Shown here: in pieces, positions 6,073 through 12,720 of the stretch
How positions within the stretch are numbered: position 1 is the stretch's first letter
Layout of the letters: each line of letters begins with the position of its first letter
NCBI GenBank assembly: GCA_903869875.1
Contig: CAIQAW010000053.1
Span: 1-14,249 of the forward strand
Direction of reading: 5' to 3'
Length of the DNA stretch: 14,249 bases
DNA from: Candidatus Nomurabacteria bacterium
Lineage (GTDB): Bacteria; Patescibacteriota; Minisyncoccia; Phycocordibacterales; UBA9973
Translations under genes and position numbers: made by a program
The notes under the pieces: generated by a model
Told to the model about the DNA's origin: nothing
What the model saw: only the letters and a program-made list of their open reading frames with translations
The model's database searches: none

Positions 6073-6145
6073 GCGCGGTTAGCTCAGTTGGTAGAGCGCG
6101 TCATTGACGTTGACGATGTCGGGGGTTCGAATCCCTCACCGCGCA
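6073..6145 (+). tRNA. tRNA-Val (anticodon GAC)
   Basis: The cloverleaf is complete. Acceptor GCGCGGT pairs with ACCGCGC. The D arm is GCTCAGTTGGTAGAGC. The anticodon stem CGTCA/TGACG encloses TTGACGT with anticodon GAC. The T arm contains GGTTCGAATCC, and the discriminator is A6145. CCA is not encoded. It stands alone between the ldh operon promoter and the convergent guanylate-kinase-like gene, with a short A-run (6147-6153) after it. Confidence 0.95.
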
Positions 6146-6189
6146 CAAAAAAAGCATAAGGTTTTTACACCATATGCTTCAGGCAAAGT

Positions 6190-6894
6190 TTATTTTGCTT
6201 TGTTTGGTTCTATTCCGAAGAATTCATGTAAAATAAATTTAATAGCAAATACTGAGTCGTCGATATTTCCGATATTGTTTATTAATTGCCACCTGTTTAC
6301 TTTACAAGTAATTCTTTCATTCGCTGCTGCAAACAATCTTTCTGCATCCTTTTGAGGTGAAGAATCTTTTCTTTCAGACAACCTTTTTCGTAAGGTTGTA
6401 TTTAGGTATATTCCGTTTGTACCAAAGTTACCTACATCAATCCTATCTACAGCGTCAATAAATATAACTCTGGCATGGTCTCCAAAAATTTCTTGCATTT
6501 TAAGAGCGCCTTTTACATCGCAAACATGAATTATCTTTAACCCTCTGTTTGACAACTGCCTGAATTCCAAGGCTGAAGTTCCATAAAAAAGGTTTTTGTA
6601 AACCTCTTCATGTTCAATTAATTCAGAACTGCGAATTTTTTCAAAAAATTCACTAACCTTAATAAAATAGTAGTCCACGCCGTGGGTTTCTTTTTCTCTT
6701 GGTGCACGTGTTGTGTAAGTGGTAGATTTTTTTAATATGTTTAAAAACATATCACAAATCATTTCAACAATGGTTGTATTACCACTACCAGATGTTCCGG
6801 TAATAATTAAGAATTTAAAATCTTTGGGCAATCCGAAACGTAATAAATTGTTTCTGACTGTATGTGCGTCGGGGGTTGTTATAATTTTTGACAT
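6190..6894 (-). CDS. Guanylate kinase-like protein with altered P-loop
   Basis: The 234 residues follow the guanylate kinase pattern: P-loop GTSGSGNTT (33-41), GMP-binding TTRAPR (61-66) and GVDYYF (72-77), EHEEVYKN (94-101), YGTS (104-107), DVKGA (126-130), and a C-terminal helix rich in basic residues (RKRLSERK, 169-176). Canonical guanylate kinases phosphorylate GMP to GDP with ATP. Here the invariant Walker A lysine (GxxGxGK[S/T]) is N39, codon AAT, which would be expected to cripple phosphate binding. The N-terminal 25 residues and a region around 150-165 (VDRIDVGNFGTN) are also unusual. Composition is AT-rich compared with the glycolytic operon. It could be a degenerate kinase, a GMP-binding regulator, or a sequencing error over one codon. 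It has its own consensus promoter (6918-6946). Confidence 0.75.
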   Translation of the reverse strand: MSKIITTPDAHTVRNNLLRFGLPKDFKFLIITGTSGSGNTTIVEMICDMFLNILKKSTTYTTRAPREKETHGVDYYFIKVSEFFEKIRSSELIEHEEVYKNLFYGTSALEFRQLSNRGLKIIHVCDVKGALKMQEIFGDHARVIFIDAVDRIDVGNFGTNGIYLNTTLRKRLSERKDSSPQKDAERLFAAANERITCKVNRWQLINNIGNIDDSVFAIKFILHEFFGIEPNKAK

Positions 6895-6917
6895 AACTAT
6901 ATAATGTATTTTTTATT

Positions 6918-6946
6918 ACAATAGCACACCTAAACACGCTAGTCAA
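6918..6946 (-). promoter_or_regulatory. Promoter of the guanylate kinase-like gene
   Basis: On the minus strand TTGACT (6941-6946), a 17-bp spacer ending in TGC, and TATTGT (6918-6923) lie 23 nt upstream of the ATG. This predicts a leader of about 16 nt without a Shine-Dalgarno. Confidence 0.55.
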
Positions 6947-6959
6947 ATGAAGGTTTTTT

Positions 6960-6968
6960 TGCTACTAT
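6960..6968 (+). promoter_or_regulatory. Extended -10 promoter of leader ORF and tsaD
   Basis: TGCTACTAT is followed after exactly 6 nt by ATG at 6975. This matches the spacing in front of valS, the HNH gene, the coiled-coil membrane protein and the metallopeptidase. It implies a leaderless transcript starting at the leader ORF. Confidence 0.5.
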
Positions 6969-6974
6969 GTTGTT

Positions 6975-7094
6975 ATGAATCCCGTTAGAAGCCGCGGTCG
7001 CAGTAATGGGTATTTAATACACAAGCAAAATATGGAAATAAATTATAAAGATAATAATGCAAATAGTGGTCTTTTGACCGCGACCTGCTTCTAA
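6975..7094 (+). CDS. Putative 39-codon leader ORF upstream of tsaD
   Basis: An ATG placed 6 nt after an extended -10 box opens a 39-codon frame that ends in TAA at 7092-7094, five bases before the tsaD ATG. The product begins MNPVRSRGRS and ends LLTATCF; it has no signal peptide or TM segment. Nineteen of its 39 codons begin with A, including seven AAT (Asn). Those are the codons read by tRNAs carrying t6A, the modification made with TsaD, although the enrichment is modest for AT-rich DNA. The ORF lies inside an imperfect inverted repeat whose arms cover its first codons and the tsaD start. It is either a translated leader peptide coupling ribosomes to tsaD or a chance open frame. No homologue is recognised. 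Confidence 0.4.
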   Translation: MNPVRSRGRSNGYLIHKQNMEINYKDNNANSGLLTATCF

Positions 7095-7101
7095 ACGGGA
7101 T
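6978..7101 (+). repeat. Imperfect inverted repeat around the tsaD leader
   Basis: The left arm starts ATCCCGTTAGAAGC (6978-6991) and continues CGCGGTC. The reverse complement of the right arm, 7074-7101, reads ATCCCGTTTAGAAGC then AGGTCGCGGTC. Pairing needs one bulged base and a 3-nt bulge. The right arm includes the first two bases of the tsaD start codon, so folding would tie up tsaD initiation. Confidence 0.65.
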
Positions 7102-8380
7102 GAACATCTTGTCTATAGAAACAAGTTGCGACGAAACCGCAATAAGTATAGTTAGCGCAAACAATACTGACAACCCAGATTTTAAAATTCTGGGTAACAC
7201 TGTTGCTACACAAATAGAACTACATGCGCAATATGGGGGTGTTTTTCCGATGATGGCTAAACGCGAACATAGTAAAAACATTATTCCTGTTTTAATAGAA
7301 ACATTGAAAAAGGCTAATTTATACGTGGAAGAACCTCACCCCCGCCCCCTCTCCATAAACAATGGAGAGGGGCAAAGTTCGATACAAGAAATTCTAACTC
7401 GCGAACCTGAACTACTAGTTTTATGTAAAGAATATTTGCCACATATAGGTAAACCAGATGTAGATGTAATAGTTGTTACCAGTGGCCCAGGCTTAGAACC
7501 TGCATTATGGGTTGGTGTTAACTTTGCCAAAGTACTAGGTACACTGTGGGGCATACCGGTAGTGCCTGTAAACCACATGGAAGGCCACATAATGAGTCCT
7601 ATACTAACTACAGAAAGTACAATAAACGTTGCATTCCCAGCATTGGCACTACTGATCAGTGGTGGCCATACAGAACTAGTTCTAGTAAACAACTGGATGG
7701 ACTACAATAAAATAGGCCAAACACGCGACGACGCCGTTGGTGAAGCTTTCGACAAAGTTGCCCGCATGATGGACCTACCCTACCCAGGTGGCCCACAGAT
7801 TTCAAAATTAGCGGAAGAATGGCGTAATCTCCTCCTTAACCAAGGAGGAGTACCCGTAGGGGGAGGTGGTAACGAAATAAGCCACCACCCCGGTCTAACG
7901 ACCACCCCTCCTCCACAAGGAGGGGAAATTAGACTTCCCCGCCCTATGCTACACAGCAACGACTACGATTTTTCTTTCTCTGGTTTAAAAACAGCAGTTT
8001 TATATGCAATTCAAGACATTAAAAAAGACGGCGGTGTACTAACTGACGAAACTAAAAAACAAATTGCGTGTGAATTTGAAAACGCTGCAACAGATGTACT
8101 ATTAGCAAAAACTTTCCGGGCAATAAACGAATACGGTGTGCAAACACTACTTATCGGTGGTGGTGTTGCTGCAAATAAATTTATAAAAAAGTCTTTTACT
8201 GAAAAACAAACTGCCGAATACCCAGACCTAAAAATACTGTTACCTGAAAAGGACTTGTCTACAGACAATGCTCTAATGATAGCCATTGCCGGTTACTATA
8301 GATACCAAAACATAATGGCAGGCAACAAAAAATTCCCATTAGACTTTGCAGCTAACGGGAATTGGGGGGTTGATTCTTAA
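7100..8380 (+). CDS. tsaD: tRNA t6A37 threonylcarbamoyltransferase TsaD, with insertions
   Basis: TsaD transfers the threonylcarbamoyl group from TsaC product to A37 of tRNAs reading ANN codons, acting in the cytosol with TsaB and TsaE. Seen here: the N-terminal ASKHA start MNILSIETSCDETA (1-14), GGVFPMMAKREH (46-57), SGPGLEPALWVGVNFAK (128-144), metal-binding NHMEGH with H159 and H163, LLISGGHTELV (184-194), GEAFDKVARMM (214-224), YDFSFSGLKTA (289-299), IGGGVAANK (352-360), and the C-terminal STDNALMIA (387-395). At 426 residues it is about 80 longer than most bacterial TsaD. Part of the excess is two low-complexity inserts encoded by DNA palindromes (about residues 77-94 and 244-277). All catalytic motifs are intact, so it should function. 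The ATG lies 5 nt after a leader ORF; CGGGA just before it is the only weak Shine-Dalgarno-like stretch. Confidence 0.93.
   Translation: MNILSIETSCDETAISIVSANNTDNPDFKILGNTVATQIELHAQYGGVFPMMAKREHSKNIIPVLIETLKKANLYVEEPHPRPLSINNGEGQSSIQEILTREPELLVLCKEYLPHIGKPDVDVIVVTSGPGLEPALWVGVNFAKVLGTLWGIPVVPVNHMEGHIMSPILTTESTINVAFPALALLISGGHTELVLVNNWMDYNKIGQTRDDAVGEAFDKVARMMDLPYPGGPQISKLAEEWRNLLLNQGGVPVGGGGNEISHHPGLTTTPPPQGGEIRLPRPMLHSNDYDFSFSGLKTAVLYAIQDIKKDGGVLTDETKKQIACEFENAATDVLLAKTFRAINEYGVQTLLIGGGVAANKFIKKSFTEKQTAEYPDLKILLPEKDLSTDNALMIAIAGYYRYQNIMAGNKKFPLDFAANGNWGVDS
7336..7376 (+). repeat. In-frame palindromic insert 1 within tsaD
   Basis: An 11-bp perfect stem CCCCTCTCCAT (7346-7356) pairs with ATGGAGAGGGG (7362-7372) around AAACA. 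It encodes PHPRPLSINNGEG at residues 79-91. This peptide pattern is typical of dispersed palindromic elements read through in frame. It interrupts the variable stretch between the REH helix and the SGPG motif. Confidence 0.7.
7829..7935 (+). repeat. In-frame multi-hairpin insert 2 within tsaD
   Basis: A 9-bp stem CTCCTCCTT/AAGGAGGAG (7829-7837 with 7842-7850) and an 8-bp stem CCCCTCCT/AGGAGGGG (7915-7922 with 7928-7935) bracket a G-rich and C-rich middle that can also pair (GGTGG with CCACC). It encodes a Gly/Pro-rich stretch (residues 244-278) just before RLPRPML, where ordinary TsaD has only a few residues. Confidence 0.7.
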
Positions 8381-8404
8381 TTTAGAACGTTCTTAATTTA
8401 GAAC
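8374..8404. repeat. Tandem 15-bp repeat at convergent gene ends
   Basis: TTCTTAATTTAGAAC occurs twice (8374-8388 and 8390-8404) with one base between. The left unit holds the tsaD TAA and the right unit holds the TAA of the convergent kinase-like gene. The join forms the palindrome AGAACGTTCT. Confidence 0.8.
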
Positions 8405-9069
8405 AATTTGATTTTATCCTCATTGTTTACCCTTTCTATAAAAACTGGGTCAAAATCATTTTTATCTGAGTCAAAATACGGGAACTTTCCCGAAAGATGG
8501 TTCAGCATGTCACTGCATGGTCCTAAATAAAACTTACTTGGTGATCTTTTAAAATCGACCTCTTCATTGGTGATTATAAAATTTGACAGGGCTAAGCATT
8601 TGTCTAAGTCAGGAAACTCAGAAGTCTCTAATTCCTTAAAATAGTCAAAACTATAACCTTTCAGCGGTTCTTCCATTTGAGATCGTTTATAACGAACTTC
8701 CTTACTTGCATCAATGCCAACAACTATGCCACCTATTGACCGAAAATATTCAATCTCAGTAGCATTTTTTAAAGACCGTACAAACACCACACTTCGATTA
8801 ACGATCTTATCTAATTTAAGACTCTTAACAAAGTAAGCATTACCATAAAGGTGTCGCATAGTATTCATGTATTCACGAATTTCTGCTTTGTTTTCCGAGT
8901 TTATAACATGTCCAGAAGACATCTTAGAATCAAAGGCAGCAAAAGCCGACAATGAATAAACTTCGGTACAACTTAGTCTACCAGAAATATATTCTACGTA
9001 GGCTCTTTTACCAGCATAAATTGGTCCAGTAACAGCTAGAAGGATCGGTTTTTCAATGAGTATTGTCAT
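8398..9069 (-). CDS. P-loop nucleotide/CoA kinase-like protein
   Basis: The 223-residue protein has an N-terminal P-loop GPIYAGKRA (15-23, K21), a central VFVRSLKNATEIEYF (95-109) followed by GIVVGIDASKEVRYKR (114-129), and NFIITNEE (163-170). The order P-loop, arginine-bearing strand, D-x-x-x-x-R-x-x-R lid and late N-E turn resembles dephospho-CoA kinase, archaeal UPF0200-type and dNMP-kinase-like proteins. I cannot assign the substrate. It has no signal peptide or TM segment. The P-loop ends GKR rather than GKS/GKT, so the hydroxyl residue is missing. Composition is AT-rich, like the guanylate-kinase-like gene on the other side of tsaD. It is convergent with tsaD (17 bp apart) and divergent from valS. 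A consensus promoter precedes it. Confidence 0.65.
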   Translation of the reverse strand: MTILIEKPILLAVTGPIYAGKRAYVEYISGRLSCTEVYSLSAFAAFDSKMSSGHVINSENKAEIREYMNTMRHLYGNAYFVKSLKLDKIVNRSVVFVRSLKNATEIEYFRSIGGIVVGIDASKEVRYKRSQMEEPLKGYSFDYFKELETSEFPDLDKCLALSNFIITNEEVDFKRSPSKFYLGPCSDMLNHLSGKFPYFDSDKNDFDPVFIERVNNEDKIKLF

Positions 9070-9093
9070 AAAAATAGCGTTTAGGTTTTATAT

Positions 9094-9122
9094 ATAATAA
9101 CACCTGGGCATAAAAATGTCAA
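9094..9122 (-). promoter_or_regulatory. Consensus promoter of the kinase-like gene
   Basis: On the minus strand TTGACA (9117-9122), a 17-bp spacer ending in TGT and TATTAT (9094-9099) lie 24 nt before the ATG. This predicts a leader of about 17 nt without a Shine-Dalgarno. It is divergent from the valS promoter. Confidence 0.65.
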
Positions 9123-9147
9123 AACATTCGCCCTAACTGTGGAAAAG

Positions 9148-9156
9148 TGCTATAAT
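9148..9156 (+). promoter_or_regulatory. Extended -10 promoter, leaderless valS operon
   Basis: TGCTATAAT, then CCCCTT, then the valS ATG: a 6-nt gap that puts the start point at the start codon. No clear -35. A TGTGGAAAA motif (9138-9146) sits just upstream. Confidence 0.6.
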
Positions 9157-9162
9157 CCCCTT

Positions 9163-11358
9163 ATGGAAAAAGACATTCCGGCTAAATTACTAGCCCCGTA
9201 TAACCCTACCGAAACAGAGTCTCGCATTTACAAAATGTGGGAAGAATCTGGCTTTTTTAACCCCGATGTCTGCGTCGAAAAAGGTGTAACTGCACCTGAC
9301 GCGCCAACTTATTCTATAGTTATGCCCCCACCAAACGTTACTGGGGTTCTACACATGGGCCATGCGCTGATGTTAACAGTGCAAGACATATTTATACGCT
9401 ACAAACGTATGAACGGTTTCCGTACATTATGGATACCAGGTACAGACCATGCTGCCATAGCCACACAGTCTAAAGTTGAAAAAGACATACAGAAAAAAGA
9501 AGGTAAAACTAGACACGACCTAGGCCGTGAAGAAATGCTTCGTCGGATAGAAATATTTGCCCAGGAAAGCCACGACGCAATAGCGTCACAAATACGTGTT
9601 ATGGGTAGTTCTTGCGACTGGACTCGAGAAACTTTTACATTAGACGAACCGCGTACACTAGCAGTACGCACAATGTTTAAAAAAATGTACGACGACGGCC
9701 TAATATACCGTGGCCACCGCATTGTAAACTGGGACCCAAAAGGCCAAACAACAATTTCAGACGACGAAATAGTTTACGAAGCACGCAAATCTGTTTTGTA
9801 CACATTTAAATATTCTAAAGACTTCCCTATTGCTATATCTACAACTCGCCCTGAAACAAAAGTTGGCGATGTGGCCGTAGCCGTACACCCCGAAGACGAA
9901 CGATATACACAATACATTGGCAAGGAATACGATGTGGTTTTTTGTGGTGTTCCACTACATATTAAAATCATCGCAGACAACGCCGTAGAAAAAGACTTTG
10001 GTACAGGTGCATTAGGTGTTACACCAGCGCATTCTATTATCGACTGGGAAATGTCTGAAAGACATAACTTACCTCAGCCACAAGTTATAAACGAATACGC
10101 CAAAATGACAGTTGGCGGCGAAGACTTGCTTGGTAAAAAAGTTAATGAAGCCCGCGAAGTTATAGTACAATGGTTACGCAACGAAGGTTTGCTAGAAAAT
10201 GAAAAAGAAACTGACCAAAATGTTGCTACAGCAGAAAGAACAGGTGGTATTATAGAACCGTTACCTAAACTTCAATGGTTTATAAATGTTAACAAACCTA
10301 TTCCTGAACGTAACAACAAGACACTTAAGGAACTAATGCGCGCGCCAGTAGCAGATGGACAAATAAAAATAATACCTGACTATTTTGGTAAAACATATTT
10401 CCACTGGATAGACAACTTAAAAGACTGGTGTATATCACGTCAAATATGGTACGGGCACCGCATACCAGTATGGTACCGTGGTGACGAAATATATACAGGT
10501 ATAAATGCACCCGAGGGTGCAGATTGGACACAAGATGCTGACACTTTGGACACATGGTTTTCTTCTGCATTGTGGACATTTTCTACATTAGGTTGGCCTA
10601 ACAATACAAAAGACTTAGAACTATACCACCCGACAGATATGTTAGAAACAGGTTACGAAATACTTTTCTTTTGGGTTGCCCGCATGATACTAATGACAGA
10701 ATATGCATTAGGCACAATACCTTTTAAAAATATTTATCTACATGGAACAGTTCGCGACTCTAAAGGCCAAAAAATGTCAAAGTCATTAGGTAACGGCATC
10801 GACCCACTTGATATAGCAGAAAAATACGGTTCTGATGCAGGCCGTATGGCGCTGATAGTTGGTACAGCACCTGGTACAGATTCAAAAGTTTCAGAAGACA
10901 AAATAAAAGGTTACAAAAACTTTGCTAACAAAATCTGGAACATTACACGCTTTATTTTAACTAGTGCACCAACATATACAGACACTGCACCATTAACTGA
11001 TTTAGACCAGGCACATTACAGTGCATGGCAGGACACAGCACGTGATATAACTAAAAACATAGAAAACTACCAACTACACTTAGCTTCAGACAGTATATAC
11101 CACTACTTGTGGGACACTTTTGCATCAACATTAATCGAGGACAGTAAACCCATATTGTCAGGTACTGACACAGCTGCACAACAGTCACGTGCACGACTAC
11201 TAAACCAAATACTGCGCGAATCTATAATTGTACTACATCCGTTTATGCCGTTCGTTACTGAAGAACTTTGGGCACTATTACCAGCCCGACCAGAAAGTCT
11301 TTCTGGCGGGAATAATAAACAACTACTATGCGTTACCCGCTGGCCTTACCAGGCGTAA
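9163..11358 (+). CDS. valS: Valyl-tRNA synthetase
   Basis: Class Ia synthetase charging tRNA-Val with valine, with editing of threonine. Motifs: PPPNVTGVLHMGHA with HMGH at 64-67, STTRPET (226-232) at the editing-domain entrance, LKDWCISRQIWYGHRIPVWY in the catalytic core, DTWFSSALW, and KMSKS at 537-541. The product is 731 residues against about 880-950 in most bacteria. The missing length is mainly the C-terminal coiled-coil arm, plus a shortened core between GHRIPVWY and DTWFSS. The protein ends inside the anticodon-binding domain region (LHPFMPFVTEELW). A frame opens at 9139, but that start would precede the -10 box; the ATG at 9163 matches the family N-terminus. It is the first gene of the valS - prsW - hsp20 operon and overlaps the next ORF by 31 nt. 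Confidence 0.95.
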   Translation: MEKDIPAKLLAPYNPTETESRIYKMWEESGFFNPDVCVEKGVTAPDAPTYSIVMPPPNVTGVLHMGHALMLTVQDIFIRYKRMNGFRTLWIPGTDHAAIATQSKVEKDIQKKEGKTRHDLGREEMLRRIEIFAQESHDAIASQIRVMGSSCDWTRETFTLDEPRTLAVRTMFKKMYDDGLIYRGHRIVNWDPKGQTTISDDEIVYEARKSVLYTFKYSKDFPIAISTTRPETKVGDVAVAVHPEDERYTQYIGKEYDVVFCGVPLHIKIIADNAVEKDFGTGALGVTPAHSIIDWEMSERHNLPQPQVINEYAKMTVGGEDLLGKKVNEAREVIVQWLRNEGLLENEKETDQNVATAERTGGIIEPLPKLQWFINVNKPIPERNNKTLKELMRAPVADGQIKIIPDYFGKTYFHWIDNLKDWCISRQIWYGHRIPVWYRGDEIYTGINAPEGADWTQDADTLDTWFSSALWTFSTLGWPNNTKDLELYHPTDMLETGYEILFFWVARMILMTEYALGTIPFKNIYLHGTVRDSKGQKMSKSLGNGIDPLDIAEKYGSDAGRMALIVGTAPGTDSKVSEDKIKGYKNFANKIWNITRFILTSAPTYTDTAPLTDLDQAHYSAWQDTARDITKNIENYQLHLASDSIYHYLWDTFASTLIEDSKPILSGTDTAAQQSRARLLNQILRESIIVLHPFMPFVTEELWALLPARPESLSGGNNKQLLCVTRWPYQA

Positions 11359-12071
11359 AAGAATTTGCATACGCAACAATAGGTGGTGTTGGACCCACAT
11401 TACTTTGGTTATGGTTTTGGTTACGCCAAGAAGACGAAGGCCACACAGAACCCCGCGGACTAATTTTACTTTGTTACATTATGGGTGGTTTAATGGTTAT
11501 GCTTGCTATACCACTACAAAAACTTGCTAGCCATTTTACGGGCATGGTGGGTTTGTTACCTATAGTACTATGGGCCAGTATCGAGGAACTTTTAAAATAC
11601 AAAGCTGTTTCAGTACTAGCATTAAAAAGTAAATTCGCCGACCGCGCTATCGACTTTCCTATGTATATGATAGCCGGTGCACTGGGCTTTGCTGCATGCG
11701 AAAACATTTTGTATCTACTACACCCAATAACACAGGGCGACATGACAGTTAGTTTACTTACTACAAACTTACGTTTTCTTGGTTCGTCACTACTACATGC
11801 CATGTCTTCGTCGTTGATTGGCATTAGTTTAGGTTTGTCGTACTACCGTGGTTGGGTAAGTAGAAAAATATATTTATTTTTCGGAATAATTTCTGCAATT
11901 GCCTTGCATAGTGCGTTTAATTTTTTTATAATGAATAAGACCGGTGTACACACATGGCAAACATTAGCTATGTTGTGGGTTTTCACGGTAATTACCATTC
12001 TCATGTTCGAGAAATTAAAACGTATTAAAACGCCCGCATACACGGGCATAATTATAAACAACAATGCTTAA
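11328..12071 (+). CDS. PrsW-family intramembrane protease
   Basis: A 247-residue polytopic membrane protein with about seven hydrophobic segments. It carries PrsW-family signatures: the loop RQEDEGHTEPRG (33-44), EE at 86-87 with K90, ENILYLL (125-131), and histidines H157 and H194 in later TM segments with N198. In B. subtilis PrsW cleaves an anti-sigma factor; many distant members have no known substrate. No anti-sigma factor is visible here. The ATG at 11328 lies inside the 3' end of valS (31-nt overlap) with no Shine-Dalgarno, and no better start follows soon. The 3' end overlaps hsp20 by 8 nt, implying translational coupling and a single envelope/protein-stress themed transcript. Confidence 0.82.
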   Translation: MRYPLALPGVKEFAYATIGGVGPTLLWLWFWLRQEDEGHTEPRGLILLCYIMGGLMVMLAIPLQKLASHFTGMVGLLPIVLWASIEELLKYKAVSVLALKSKFADRAIDFPMYMIAGALGFAACENILYLLHPITQGDMTVSLLTTNLRFLGSSLLHAMSSSLIGISLGLSYYRGWVSRKIYLFFGIISAIALHSAFNFFIMNKTGVHTWQTLAMLWVFTVITILMFEKLKRIKTPAYTGIIINNNA

Positions 12072-12564
12072 AAAAAGATCTTTCTTTGAACGACTAACAG
12101 GCGGTATCAGACTAGAAGACGAAGCTGAAACCGAAACAACAACCCAACCTGAAAAATCAGTTGCTCCACAAAAAACCATGACCATTCACCCGTCGGGCGA
12201 ATCTACAAACATAGTTGCAGAAGACGAACCCGAAGAAGGCCAGTTAACAGTGGACGTATACGAAACACCAAACGAAATAATCGTTCAGGCATTTGTTGCT
12301 GGTGTTAAACCCGAAGATTTGACCATAACCATAACCCGCAATACAGTTCTAATACGTGGACGCCGTGAAGAAAACAAAACCATAATGCACGACGACTACA
12401 TTTCGCGCGAACTATACTGGGGTGCGTTTTCCAGAACCATTGAACTACCTGTAGAAGTAGAACCCGAAGCCGCAGATGCAATAGAAAAACACGGACTACT
12501 ATCTATAAAGGTACCTAAAATAGATAAAAGTAAAAAAGCTAGTTTGAAAGTGAAGTCACTTTAA
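12064..12564 (+). CDS. Hsp20 / alpha-crystallin small heat-shock protein
   Basis: ATP-independent holdase chaperone that keeps unfolding proteins soluble. The 166-residue protein has an acidic, Thr/Glu-rich N-terminal arm (1-60), then an alpha-crystallin domain (about 60-155) with VDVYETPNEIIVQAFVAGVK, DLTITI, VLIRGRR, YISRELYWGAFSRTIELP (112-129) and the closing GLLSIKVPK (144-152). A Lys-rich tail follows; no IxI/V C-terminal motif is obvious. ATG overlaps the stop of the protease gene (ATGCTTAA). It is the last gene of the operon, directly before a strong terminator. No CIRCE or other heat-shock operator was seen, so control presumably comes from the valS promoter. Confidence 0.92.
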   Translation: MLKKRSFFERLTGGIRLEDEAETETTTQPEKSVAPQKTMTIHPSGESTNIVAEDEPEEGQLTVDVYETPNEIIVQAFVAGVKPEDLTITITRNTVLIRGRREENKTIMHDDYISRELYWGAFSRTIELPVEVEPEAADAIEKHGLLSIKVPKIDKSKKASLKVKSL

Positions 12565-12567
12565 AAC

Positions 12568-12600
12568 AAAACAAAAACCGCAAATGCGGTTTTTGTTTTT
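12568..12600. terminator. Bidirectional intrinsic terminator
   Basis: The AAAACAAAAACCGC arm pairs with GCGGTTTTTG and the following T run around a very short loop. The plus strand ends in TTTTTGTTTTTT after hsp20. The minus strand reads TTTTTGTTTTGTTTT, so it also serves tRNA-Phe transcription. Confidence 0.85.
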
Positions 12601-12634
12601 TGCTTGAGGGCGGGCTTGAAAGCCGACATCTGTG

Positions 12635-12707
12635 TGCCTAGGACCAGGGTTGAACTGGTGACCCTTCGCTCTTCAGGCGAATGCTCTACCAACTGAGCTA
12701 CCTAGGC
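12635..12707 (-). tRNA. tRNA-Phe (anticodon GAA)
   Basis: On the minus strand the acceptor GCCTAGG pairs with CCTAGGC. The D arm is GCTCAGTTGGTAGAGC. The anticodon stem TTCGC/GCGAA encloses CTGAAGA with anticodon GAA. The T arm is ACCAG/CTGGT around TTCAACC, and the discriminator is A. CCA is not encoded. It has its own promoter and ends near the bidirectional terminator. Confidence 0.95.
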
Positions 12708-12720
12708 ATTTAACTTTTTA

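Noticed and set aside
7336..7935. TsaD extra sequence as an assembly error or frameshift pair
   Set aside because: Both inserts preserve the frame and all downstream motifs are intact, so a real in-frame insertion is the simpler reading.
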